Source: Candidatus Thorarchaeota archaeon
GTDB taxonomy: Archaea > Asgardarchaeota > Thorarchaeia > Thorarchaeales > Thorarchaeaceae
Assembly (NCBI GenBank): GCA_016841005.1
Contig: JAEORG010000195.1
Coordinates: 1-5,797 of the forward strand
DNA: 5,797 bases
Direction of reading: 5' to 3'
Positions within the stretch are counted from its first letter, which is position 1; every line of letters starts with the position of its first letter. A model generated the notes under the pieces. It was not told the origin of the DNA, did no database searches, and saw nothing but the letters and a program-made list of their open reading frames with translations. Shown one piece after another: positions 1-5,272 of this stretch. A program made the position numbers and the translations under genes.

Positions 1-9
1 ATATTCCAT
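1..9 (-). CDS. Start of a downstream gene cut by the window edge (possibly the ABC ATPase partner)
   Basis: Reading the minus strand past the permease stop codon (21-19) gives GGTGATT at 19-13, an excellent Shine-Dalgarno match. Three bases (AGA) follow, then ATG at 9-7 and the codons GAA TAT up to the edge, so only Met-Glu-Tyr is visible. A GTG at 18-16 is in the same frame and could be an alternative start. The ribosome binding site overlaps the permease stop, which indicates an operon with translational coupling. FtsX/MacB-type permeases are usually encoded next to a LolD/MacB-like ATPase, so that is the natural guess. Three codons cannot identify the product. Confidence 0.5.
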
Positions 10-12
10 TCT

Positions 13-19
13 AATCACC
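13..19 (-). promoter_or_regulatory. Shine-Dalgarno sequence overlapping the permease stop codon
   Basis: The minus strand reads TAGGTGATT, in which the TAG is the permease stop and GGTGAT is complementary to the 3' end of archaeal 16S rRNA. It sits three to four bases before ATG at 9-7. It supports a translationally coupled gene just outside the window. Confidence 0.55.
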
Positions 20-2817
20 TACGCTCTAAGAACATCGACCTTCCGCTCAGGTCGCCGCGATGCCCACCAGACGGGGAGTGCTGCCGCAATAATTACAACT
101 CCTAAGATAGCAAGCATTGTTAGGCCTGATGAACCACCTAGCACAACGTTATATCGAATAATTCCAGAAAGATTCTCATTAAGCTGACTTACATTTCCAA
201 ATATCTGAACTAGTCCAACGAAGCTTCCCAGCAATAGCGAGAAGAGAACCATAACCATCATCTCAGCCATTAGAGTTTTGAATAACTGCCATTTAGTGAA
301 TCCTCTCACGGTAATCAGAGCAATCTCTGCATCCTTCTCTCTAAGAGTCAAAATGATCACCAAAGCGGTTCCAACAATAGCTAGGATGACCGCGAAAGCA
401 ATCGCTACCCATCGAATCTTAGTAATTCCACTTTGAATCGGTCGTGCCCAATAATCAGCAATTTCGGATGTAACAGAGTAACTCTTCGATAGAGTACTGA
501 ATTCAACATGCATGGCTTCTTGTAATGCTGTACCGTTCACATCATTCTCAGTATCAATTAGAATGTTTTTCGTTGCACTAGACAAGAAATTAGATTCATT
601 CAAGAATGATTCTGTTACAAATGATGGATAATTTCCAGCTGAAAGTTGTAGAGTTGTTCCAGGTCCCTCACCTCCCATATTAACCAAAAATCCTTCAAGT
701 GGGGCCTGATAGCCAATCATCCCGACTATGATGAGCTCCTGAGGGTCACTGACTAAAGAAGTCCTTACGAAGATAGAATCTCCAACACCGACTCCTAGGT
801 CATTAGCAGTTGTCAGCGAAAGGATTATCCCATTATCATCAAGTTGATCCATCATCTGATTGATGTCACCAATGAACCAATATGACTCCCAGAATGCTGT
901 TTGTAACCACTCATCGGGATATATTCCTCTAGTTTCTATACTTGTAGAACCTGTCCGTAAATTGAGTCTATATTCAGGAGTTGAAGATACCACTCCGGGA
1001 TAATCATTTACAGTTGCCAATGCCTCAGTGAGATTAGCTGCACTAGAAAATTCTAGTCTGGCATCTGCTCCGACATCATAACGTGCATTTCTCGTCACAA
1101 CATCATTCTCAGAATAAAGGCTTCCAACCGCGAAAACACCATATGATACAATCAGAGAGATCAAAAATACCATTGCAGCTGTTCTGGCAGGATTCCGTTT
1201 GATATTCCTAGTTGCCAATTTACCAAATGCACCAAAGAAACGATTTCCTGCATTAACAATAAGCTCTTGGAACCTCTGAGAACCTCTCATAAAGAGTTTC
1301 GTTGCACCGTAGAGGAACAGAAGAGGTCCAATATAGTTCAGAATACCATCAAGTCCAACAATTGCAATAACCACTATCGCGAGTGTTATATTTCCTCCAA
1401 TATTTAAAAGTTGAAACAGCTGTGAAGCAGAAATTCCTAGAATCCAGAGTATCAACTTGAAGCTACCTAGGACGAAGGATAAAGTAGGTAGTAAGCGTTT
1501 GTATTCAGAGGTTTCCTCAACGTAGACGTATTGTTTTAGTGCATCAAGAATTTCAAGTTTGGATGCCCGATTTGCCGGACGGTAAACGGATAGTAGGGCA
1601 AGAATCATTCCAAGGATAATTGATAGTGTAATTGCACTGACATTATTTGAAAGAACAGTCACATATTCCAACCCAGGGATTTGTAAGACCATCCATGAAA
1701 CAAACGACCCAACAAACACTGCAGCTGCACCAGCTAAGGCACCAACAATCGCTCCTTCAATCAAGAACATATTACGAATGGCACCTTGTTTGTATCCCTT
1801 TGTCAATAGTAAACCAATCTCTCGTCTTCGAAGATTATAACCAACATCACTTACCATCGTCCCTGTAAAGTATGCCATAAAGAAGATCGGCAGAGCTAGT
1901 GAGATGAAGGTGAAAGTCATGACAATTGAGGTCAACATGAAAGCAATCAAGGGAAATTGCAGATTGGACGTGACAGAAACATCAAATCGTTCAAGCCGGG
2001 ATTCAATCCTGGTTTGAATACCTCCAAGTTCAGTCTGAGAACTTGAAATATCATAGGGATCAATAATACCAGAACGGTCGATAGAAAGACGATAGCTATT
2101 TAGAACTCCCATCTGAGTACGGTTCGTAATTGTTGAAGCAGCATCCAAAAGAGGTGCACCGCTTAGATCCCAGTCTGTAAGCATCATGTTGTACGGAGAT
2201 TCAAAGCTCAAACCAAAGGCGCCACGCAATACTCCAGCTAATTGATTCTGCTGAAGTCCTTCCCTTGCTTCCTGAGGTATAGAAACAAAACCTGCGACTG
2301 TTAAATTCCATTCCAGAGTTTCGACTAGAGGATAAGTTGAGAGTCCCACTTGTATCTTGGCAGGTATCACATCACCCACTGTAAATAGTGATTCATTCTC
2401 TGAACCACTTACAATGTATGTTTCATTAGGACCTAAGGATTCACTTCCTGCAAGAACATCTAAGCCACTGGTGTACAACGAATCCCATTCTATACTAAAT
2501 ACCTGAAAACGAGTATCATCAGAATTATTATAGTCATAATTGAACGCAGTCATCTTTGTAAAACCAGTTATTTCAGGGATTTGTCCAAGTTCATTCTCTA
2601 TGTCATTTATTGTTGATAAGGTCCAATTGGATTGGAATGAGTTAACATTGTACTCATATAGCACACCCTCAAGACTGGCATCAAGTGCATTTCTTGACAG
2701 TATATCAGCTGCGACATTTGTACTTGCAAAGAACGCAGTAGCGACAAGGATACCAAGTGTCAACGCAACAAAGAGGCGGTAACTACGTACAACTCGTTTG
2801 AGGGCGTACCTGAACAT
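19..2817 (-). CDS. FtsX/MacB-type ABC transporter permease, ten-helix form
   Basis: This 932-residue membrane protein has the duplicated layout of the ten-helix (YbbP-like) FtsX family. Helix 1 is at about 13-33, followed by a large extracellular domain (about 35-287). The first FtsX core has helices at about 288-318, 350-378 and 394-413. A linker adds likely helices at about 445-462 and 478-506. Helix 7 (about 547-567) precedes a second extracellular domain (about 570-795), and the second FtsX core has helices at about 803-825, 850-872 and 897-919. Each core carries the expected cytoplasmic coupling segment: RRREIGLLLTKGY (330-342) and EKDAEIALITVRGF (827-840). Helices 1 and 7 are both preceded by a basic amphipathic stretch (YALKRVVRSYR; LATRNIKRNPARTA), which also fits an internal duplication. 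The family couples ATP hydrolysis in a partner ATPase to work outside the membrane, such as lipoprotein or lipid handling or efflux; the substrate is not readable here. No ATPase domain is present, and the partner may begin at base 9. The ATG at 2817 gives a proper N-terminal signal-anchor and lies about 15 bases after the predicted transcription start. Confidence 0.93.
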   Translation of the reverse strand: MFRYALKRVVRSYRLFVALTLGILVATAFFASTNVAADILSRNALDASLEGVLYEYNVNSFQSNWTLSTINDIENELGQIPEITGFTKMTAFNYDYNNSDDTRFQVFSIEWDSLYTSGLDVLAGSESLGPNETYIVSGSENESLFTVGDVIPAKIQVGLSTYPLVETLEWNLTVAGFVSIPQEAREGLQQNQLAGVLRGAFGLSFESPYNMMLTDWDLSGAPLLDAASTITNRTQMGVLNSYRLSIDRSGIIDPYDISSSQTELGGIQTRIESRLERFDVSVTSNLQFPLIAFMLTSIVMTFTFISLALPIFFMAYFTGTMVSDVGYNLRRREIGLLLTKGYKQGAIRNMFLIEGAIVGALAGAAAVFVGSFVSWMVLQIPGLEYVTVLSNNVSAITLSIILGMILALLSVYRPANRASKLEILDALKQYVYVEETSEYKRLLPTLSFVLGSFKLILWILGISASQLFQLLNIGGNITLAIVVIAIVGLDGILNYIGPLLFLYGATKLFMRGSQRFQELIVNAGNRFFGAFGKLATRNIKRNPARTAAMVFLISLIVSYGVFAVGSLYSENDVVTRNARYDVGADARLEFSSAANLTEALATVNDYPGVVSSTPEYRLNLRTGSTSIETRGIYPDEWLQTAFWESYWFIGDINQMMDQLDDNGIILSLTTANDLGVGVGDSIFVRTSLVSDPQELIIVGMIGYQAPLEGFLVNMGGEGPGTTLQLSAGNYPSFVTESFLNESNFLSSATKNILIDTENDVNGTALQEAMHVEFSTLSKSYSVTSEIADYWARPIQSGITKIRWVAIAFAVILAIVGTALVIILTLREKDAEIALITVRGFTKWQLFKTLMAEMMVMVLFSLLLGSFVGLVQIFGNVSQLNENLSGIIRYNVVLGGSSGLTMLAILGVVIIAAALPVWWASRRPERKVDVLRA

Positions 2818-2854
2818 GACTTCTCACATTCCTACTTTTTGGGGTGGAAAAACG

Positions 2855-2862
2855 CATATAAG
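2855..2862 (-). promoter_or_regulatory. TATA box of the permease gene
   Basis: The minus strand reads CTTATATG here. Archaeal transcription normally starts about 25 bases downstream, which is near 2832, giving a leader of about 15 bases before the ATG at 2817. The element directly abuts a perfect palindrome on its upstream side, so the TFB recognition element would lie inside that palindrome. Confidence 0.55.
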
Positions 2863-2863
2863 T

Positions 2864-2884
2864 TTGGCGTTTGACAAACGCCAA
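2864..2884. promoter_or_regulatory. Perfect 10+1+10 palindrome, likely operator of the permease operon
   Basis: TTGGCGTTTG at 2864-2873 is the exact reverse complement of CAAACGCCAA at 2875-2884, with one central A at 2874. Symmetry stops at both ends, where 2863 and 2885 do not pair. One edge lies a single base from the TATA-like box of the permease gene, covering the place where TFB would contact the promoter. Dimeric helix-turn-helix regulators bind sites of this size and symmetry. At this position a bound protein would be expected to repress, or alternatively to help recruit TFB and TBP. If transcription came from further upstream, the same sequence would fold into a hairpin in the RNA. 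Confidence 0.7.
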
Positions 2885-2928
2885 TAACAACTTGTATTTT
2901 GAACGTTACAATTTCCCCTCACTTATCG

Positions 2929-2941
2929 GCCTGTTTGAGGC
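2929..2941. repeat. Small inverted repeat in the YhhN-permease gap
   Basis: GCCT and AGGC flank a five-base centre (GTTTG). The stem is only four pairs and no T-run follows on the minus strand, so it does not look like a terminator. It may be chance. Confidence 0.2.
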
Positions 2942-2949
2942 AATATAAA
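2942..2949 (-). promoter_or_regulatory. Possible distal TATA box upstream of the permease
   Basis: The minus strand reads TTTATATT, closer to the archaeal consensus than the proximal box. Initiation would fall near 2920, giving a leader of about 100 bases that contains the palindrome at 2864-2884. It may be a second promoter or simply AT-rich DNA after the YhhN gene stop. Confidence 0.3.
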
Positions 2950-2974
2950 GAGAGTGTATCATTCATCCATCATT

Positions 2975-3715
2975 TCAGGAAGTACGAGACCCAAACAGAG
3001 GAGTCAGATGAACAAGAATCAGACCTATAATATATGTCACACCGACCCATGGACCGGAAAGAAAAGTTGGATCGGTCATGGTGTGTACACCAATCAACCA
3101 ATCAGAGAATAAGAAGAGAAGGAATCCAAGGGGAAGTGCAATTCTAAACGAGAATGCATAGCTGTTGAACCACTTGGTCATAGCAAATGCAATGACTGTC
3201 ACAAGGAGAATTCCATAGCCTAGAATTCCGATACTAAGTTCAATCGAAGCTGGATTGAACACTGTTAAGAAAAAGAGAATGAGAACAGCAACTATGCAAG
3301 AGACCCAGACTAAGAGATTTCTTGTGATAACATTACGAGTCGCAGTCTCAAAAATCAGAGGAGAGATATTTTTCAGAGCTAGCAGATAGAATACATGCCC
3401 AATACCAAACATCAGAACACCATTGAGAAGAGGAATAGGTGTGATATAGAATACGCCTGCCATCAAGAAATCACCCACAGAGCAGAGAATCATTGCAACG
3501 AATAACAGAAGTGAATATTGTCTCCACTCTGCGGCATCACTAGAACGAACATCTACTAGATTAACGAGGGCAAGAAAGACAAGAGTAACAGAAGCTAGTA
3601 AAAACCAAGGAATCGTTACACCGAGAACTGCTGAAAGGGATAGGAACGCAAGTATCGTAATGACAACTAGTACTCGTAGGAAATCAATTGCAGACACGAA
3701 GAATTGTCTCACCAT
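2975..3715 (-). CDS. YhhN/TMEM86-family integral membrane protein (lysoplasmalogenase-like)
   Basis: This 246-residue protein has about eight hydrophobic helices (near 10-31, 34-51, 67-86, 96-113, 133-151, 158-178, 190-209 and 222-240), the usual size and topology of the YhhN family. The expected signature residues are visible: SVGDFLM at 79-85, FGIGHVFY at 103-110, and GFLLFLFSDWLIGV at 197-210 with the SD pair at 204-205. A YIIGLILV segment lies near 228. In animals and some bacteria, characterised members hydrolyse the vinyl-ether bond of lysoplasmalogens. Archaeal membranes are built from isoprenoid ether lipids, so the substrate here is uncertain and the enzymatic name should not be transferred. 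The ATG at 3715 is used; a GTG follows directly at 3712. It lies 77 bases after the Ig-like gene and 157 bases before the permease on the same strand, so co-transcription is possible but not shown. Confidence 0.82.
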   Translation of the reverse strand: MVRQFFVSAIDFLRVLVVITILAFLSLSAVLGVTIPWFLLASVTLVFLALVNLVDVRSSDAAEWRQYSLLLFVAMILCSVGDFLMAGVFYITPIPLLNGVLMFGIGHVFYLLALKNISPLIFETATRNVITRNLLVWVSCIVAVLILFFLTVFNPASIELSIGILGYGILLVTVIAFAMTKWFNSYAFSFRIALPLGFLLFLFSDWLIGVHTMTDPTFLSGPWVGVTYIIGLILVHLTPLFGSRTS

Positions 3716-3736
3716 TAGCCACTATCCTGTGATTTC

Positions 3737-3744
3737 GTATATCC
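3737..3744 (-). promoter_or_regulatory. Possible TATA box of the YhhN-family gene
   Basis: The minus strand reads GGATATAC about 26 bases before the ATG at 3715. Initiation would fall at or within a few bases of the start codon, suggesting a leaderless transcript. This fits the lack of a convincing Shine-Dalgarno sequence there. Confidence 0.4.
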
Positions 3745-3792
3745 GTTGGACCATGTAAAAGGTACCGTTAAGGGTTTCGAGACCTGATTGTA

Positions 3793-4353
3793 TCAATCTC
3801 CTTCCGAATACACTTCCTCTTCTTCCTGCTCATCTGATGTTTCAGGCCGAGGATTCCGCTTGTTATATTGGTAGGAGAGTCCAAGTACGACTACCAATGT
3901 GAGAATACTCACCGAAACGACGTAAGGAAGTGTTACAATGGGATCAAGATTCGTTACTGTATCGATTCTCAAGTCAAAGTTACGCGAATAACTTGTCGCG
4001 ATATTTCCAGCAACGTCATATGATTCAATCCATACAGTGTAGGTGTGATTTAATTCAACATGAGGTAGTGTTACTGTGTAGAATGTTGAATTGAAACTCA
4101 TCAAATTAACAACAGGGGATCCGCTGTCTTGTCGGATGTTTACTGTGACATTCTCTATACCAGAATCATTGTCTGTTACATTTGCCCATACAGTGAACGT
4201 CGGACTTTCGCCTATATGACCTACAATACCCCAACCATAGATCTCAGGTCTAATGGTATCCTGCGCAGTAACAGGTGTTATGAGCGTACAGACCATCATG
4301 AATGAAACAAGAATCAGCATCGATTTCAACGGTATTGATTTTCTAACGTTCAT
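3793..4353 (-). CDS. Small secreted Ig-like domain protein with C-terminal membrane anchor
   Basis: From the ATG at 4353 this is a 186-residue surface protein. Residues 1-31 form a signal peptide: MNVRK and a second lysine, a hydrophobic core at about 12-27, then TPVTAQ as a likely cleavage region. Residues 32-130 look like one Ig-like beta-sandwich of the kind repeated in archaeal surface proteins. Markers are DTIRPEI, the phrase TDNDSGIENVTVNI, and TYTVWIESYDVAGNIA near the end of the domain. There are several N-X-S/T sites. A transmembrane helix at about 139-161 follows, then a short cytoplasmic tail with a basic KRNPRP stretch and an acidic end (EQEEEE). The frame stays open to an ATG at 4416, but that would put about 21 mostly non-basic residues before the signal peptide, so a start at 4353 or 4362 is preferred. 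The role is unknown; the layout suggests an adhesive or scaffold domain on the outer face of the membrane. Confidence 0.75.
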   Translation of the reverse strand: MNVRKSIPLKSMLILVSFMMVCTLITPVTAQDTIRPEIYGWGIVGHIGESPTFTVWANVTDNDSGIENVTVNIRQDSGSPVVNLMSFNSTFYTVTLPHVELNHTYTVWIESYDVAGNIATSYSRNFDLRIDTVTNLDPIVTLPYVVSVSILTLVVVLGLSYQYNKRNPRPETSDEQEEEEVYSEGD

Positions 4354-4382
4354 CTGTATCATAAAGAATGAAAGAGAATTCC

Positions 4383-4392
4383 CCATATTAGG
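4383..4392 (-). promoter_or_regulatory. Possible TATA-like element of the Ig-like gene
   Basis: The minus strand reads CCTAATATGG, centred about 26 bases before the ATG at 4362 and 34 before the ATG at 4353. No Shine-Dalgarno sequence is seen at either start, so a leaderless or very short-leader transcript is likely. Another AT-rich stretch, CTATTAAAGATA, lies further upstream near 4420-4431. Confidence 0.3.
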
Positions 4393-4424
4393 TAGTCTGT
4401 AAGCGCAGAACTGCATATAGTATC

Positions 4425-4431
4425 TTTAATA
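4425..4431 (+). promoter_or_regulatory. Possible TATA box of the plus-strand gene pair
   Basis: TTTAATA lies in the divergent gap between the Ig-like gene and the plus-strand membrane protein. Initiation would fall near 4452, leaving room for the strong ribosome binding site at 4477-4483. The whole gap is AT-rich, so the exact element is uncertain. Confidence 0.3.
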
Positions 4432-4476
4432 GATAATAATGAAAGATTCTCAGTAACGGGTACCAAGATATGATTT

Positions 4477-4483
4477 GGAGGGG
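4477..4483 (+). promoter_or_regulatory. Strong Shine-Dalgarno sequence with no conventional start codon after it
   Basis: GGAGGGG at 4477-4483 is a strong ribosome binding match. It is directly followed by a stop (TAA, 4484-4486) in the frame of the downstream gene. Six bases after the GGAGGGG, in that frame, stands ATC at 4490, followed by GTA TCA and four arginine codons. No ATG, GTG or TTG in that frame is at usable distance; the first is TTG at 4532. Confidence 0.5.
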
Positions 4484-4531
4484 TAACAAATCGTATCAAG
4501 AAGAAGGAGAACACTAACAGTAGTATCGATC

Positions 4532-5215
4532 TTGCTTGTCCTAGTTGGTTCTGGGTTTCTGTTTTCACTCACAGGGATAATAGGTAAGATTGGCATCAGT
4601 CGGAATAATGGACTTGAATGGGCAGAGATTGGAAATAGGACCATTCTCTATGACTTTGCAATTTTTGCAGGACTAACAAGTGAGGGAATAATGGATGAAT
4701 GGTATCCACTCAATAATTCCCGAATTCAAACTACCATTGTAACATTACCTGAAATTCCAGCAGAAATCACTGCATTGTGGTACATAGAAAATATTGCAAC
4801 TATCGATAAGGTTCAAGTTAGTACGGAAAATGGTACTGAAATCCCATTCAGTCTTCGTATCATTCTTGAAAAACTCATGTCTTTGATGATCCTTCCAACC
4901 AGCGATTGGGAGTTCTTCGATAGTCATTTCTCTGATTCATTTAGGATAATGCATTCTGATGGGAGTTACCCTACTCACTATGAATACATCGGAGAAATGA
5001 GCGATGATACAATGTATTCCTTCACACGGAACTGGCTACAGCAACAGTCAGGATTGGGATCATATAGCTCAACAAGTTCCGGCGATATTATGAAATCCAT
5101 GGGTATTCCAGAGTGTATCTATCACCATTGGCTATTCAAACATGCAGATGGATTCGAATATCAAATAATCCTCACCAGGCACAGAATGGATCCGATCACT
5201 ATTGAGATTCCATGA
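4532..5215 (+). CDS. Unrecognised single-helix membrane-anchored extracellular protein
   Basis: I do not recognise this family. From TTG at 4532, the first conventional start in frame, it has 227 residues. The open frame reaches back to a stop at 4484-4486, and the extra codons encode Ile-Val-Ser, four arginines and TLTVVSIL. With those residues the N-terminus becomes a textbook basic signal-anchor (RRRR, then about 22 hydrophobic residues to GFLFSLTGIIG). It also lies at the right distance from the Shine-Dalgarno sequence at 4477, so translation probably begins at ATC 4490 (241 residues). The rest is a soluble, probably extracellular domain with mixed strand and helix character. It has sequons (NRT at 35, NGT at 100), a polar segment LQQQSGLGSYSSTSSG near 169-184, and only one cysteine (195). 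Long ORFs on the opposite strand are shorter and lack these features. It is divergent from the Ig-like gene and lies 57 bases before the LRR gene, a possible co-transcript. Confidence 0.65.
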   Translation: MLVLVGSGFLFSLTGIIGKIGISRNNGLEWAEIGNRTILYDFAIFAGLTSEGIMDEWYPLNNSRIQTTIVTLPEIPAEITALWYIENIATIDKVQVSTENGTEIPFSLRIILEKLMSLMILPTSDWEFFDSHFSDSFRIMHSDGSYPTHYEYIGEMSDDTMYSFTRNWLQQQSGLGSYSSTSSGDIMKSMGIPECIYHHWLFKHADGFEYQIILTRHRMDPITIEIP

Positions 5216-5230
5216 GAAATATTGTGTGCT

Positions 5231-5239
5231 TCTTATAGG
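5231..5239 (+). promoter_or_regulatory. Possible TATA-like element before the LRR gene
   Basis: TCTTATAGG lies about 25 bases before the purine-rich ribosome binding site at 5261. A transcript from here would have a leader of roughly 12 bases. The gap after the preceding gene is short, so read-through from upstream is equally possible. Confidence 0.25.
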
Positions 5240-5260
5240 TTGAATCTGTAGAAGACTATA

Positions 5261-5269
5261 GGAGAGGAG
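5261..5269 (+). promoter_or_regulatory. Shine-Dalgarno sequence that fixes the TTG start of the LRR gene
   Basis: GGAGAGGAG precedes TTG at 5273 by 3 to 8 bases, depending on which GGAG pairs. The frame is closed upstream by TAG at 5249-5251 and holds no ATG or GTG between. A GTG at 5269-5271 is in another frame that stops after seven codons. TTG 5273 is therefore the only sensible start. Confidence 0.55.
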
Positions 5270-5272
5270 TGT

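Noticed and set aside
1647..1868. Plus-strand open frame of 73 codons
   Set aside because: It lies wholly inside the FtsX permease, is low in complexity (Q, L and H rich) and has no domain; it is a shadow frame.
2540..2782. Plus-strand open frame of 80 codons
   Set aside because: It lies opposite the N-terminal part of the permease, which has clear family features; it is a shadow frame.
2854..2862. TATA box on the plus strand (GCATATAAG)
   Set aside because: It is the complement of the minus-strand box, and there is no plus-strand gene downstream of it.
2871..2900. Bacterial-type promoter on the plus strand (TTGACA at 2871 and TATTTT about 18 bases later)
   Set aside because: The TTGACA is formed by the centre of the palindrome, no plus-strand gene follows for more than 1.5 kb, and the other start signals in the window look archaeal.
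2929..2941. Terminator after the YhhN gene
   Set aside because: The stem is four pairs, with no T-run after it on the minus strand.
3716..3792. Inverted repeats or a terminator in the gap between the Ig-like and YhhN genes (GGTACC and nearby repeats of GGT/ACC)
   Set aside because: Only very short matches, such as a six-base palindrome, with a weak TTTT; not above chance.
4359..4644. Two minus-strand open frames (4359-4568 and 4450-4644) around the divergent gap
   Set aside because: They overlap each other and the plus-strand gene, show no convincing ribosome binding site, and their hydrophobic runs are complements of the real signal-anchor and the AT-rich gap.
4745..4927. Minus-strand open frame of 60 codons
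   Set aside because: It is contained within the plus-strand membrane-anchored gene and has no recognisable domain or start signal.
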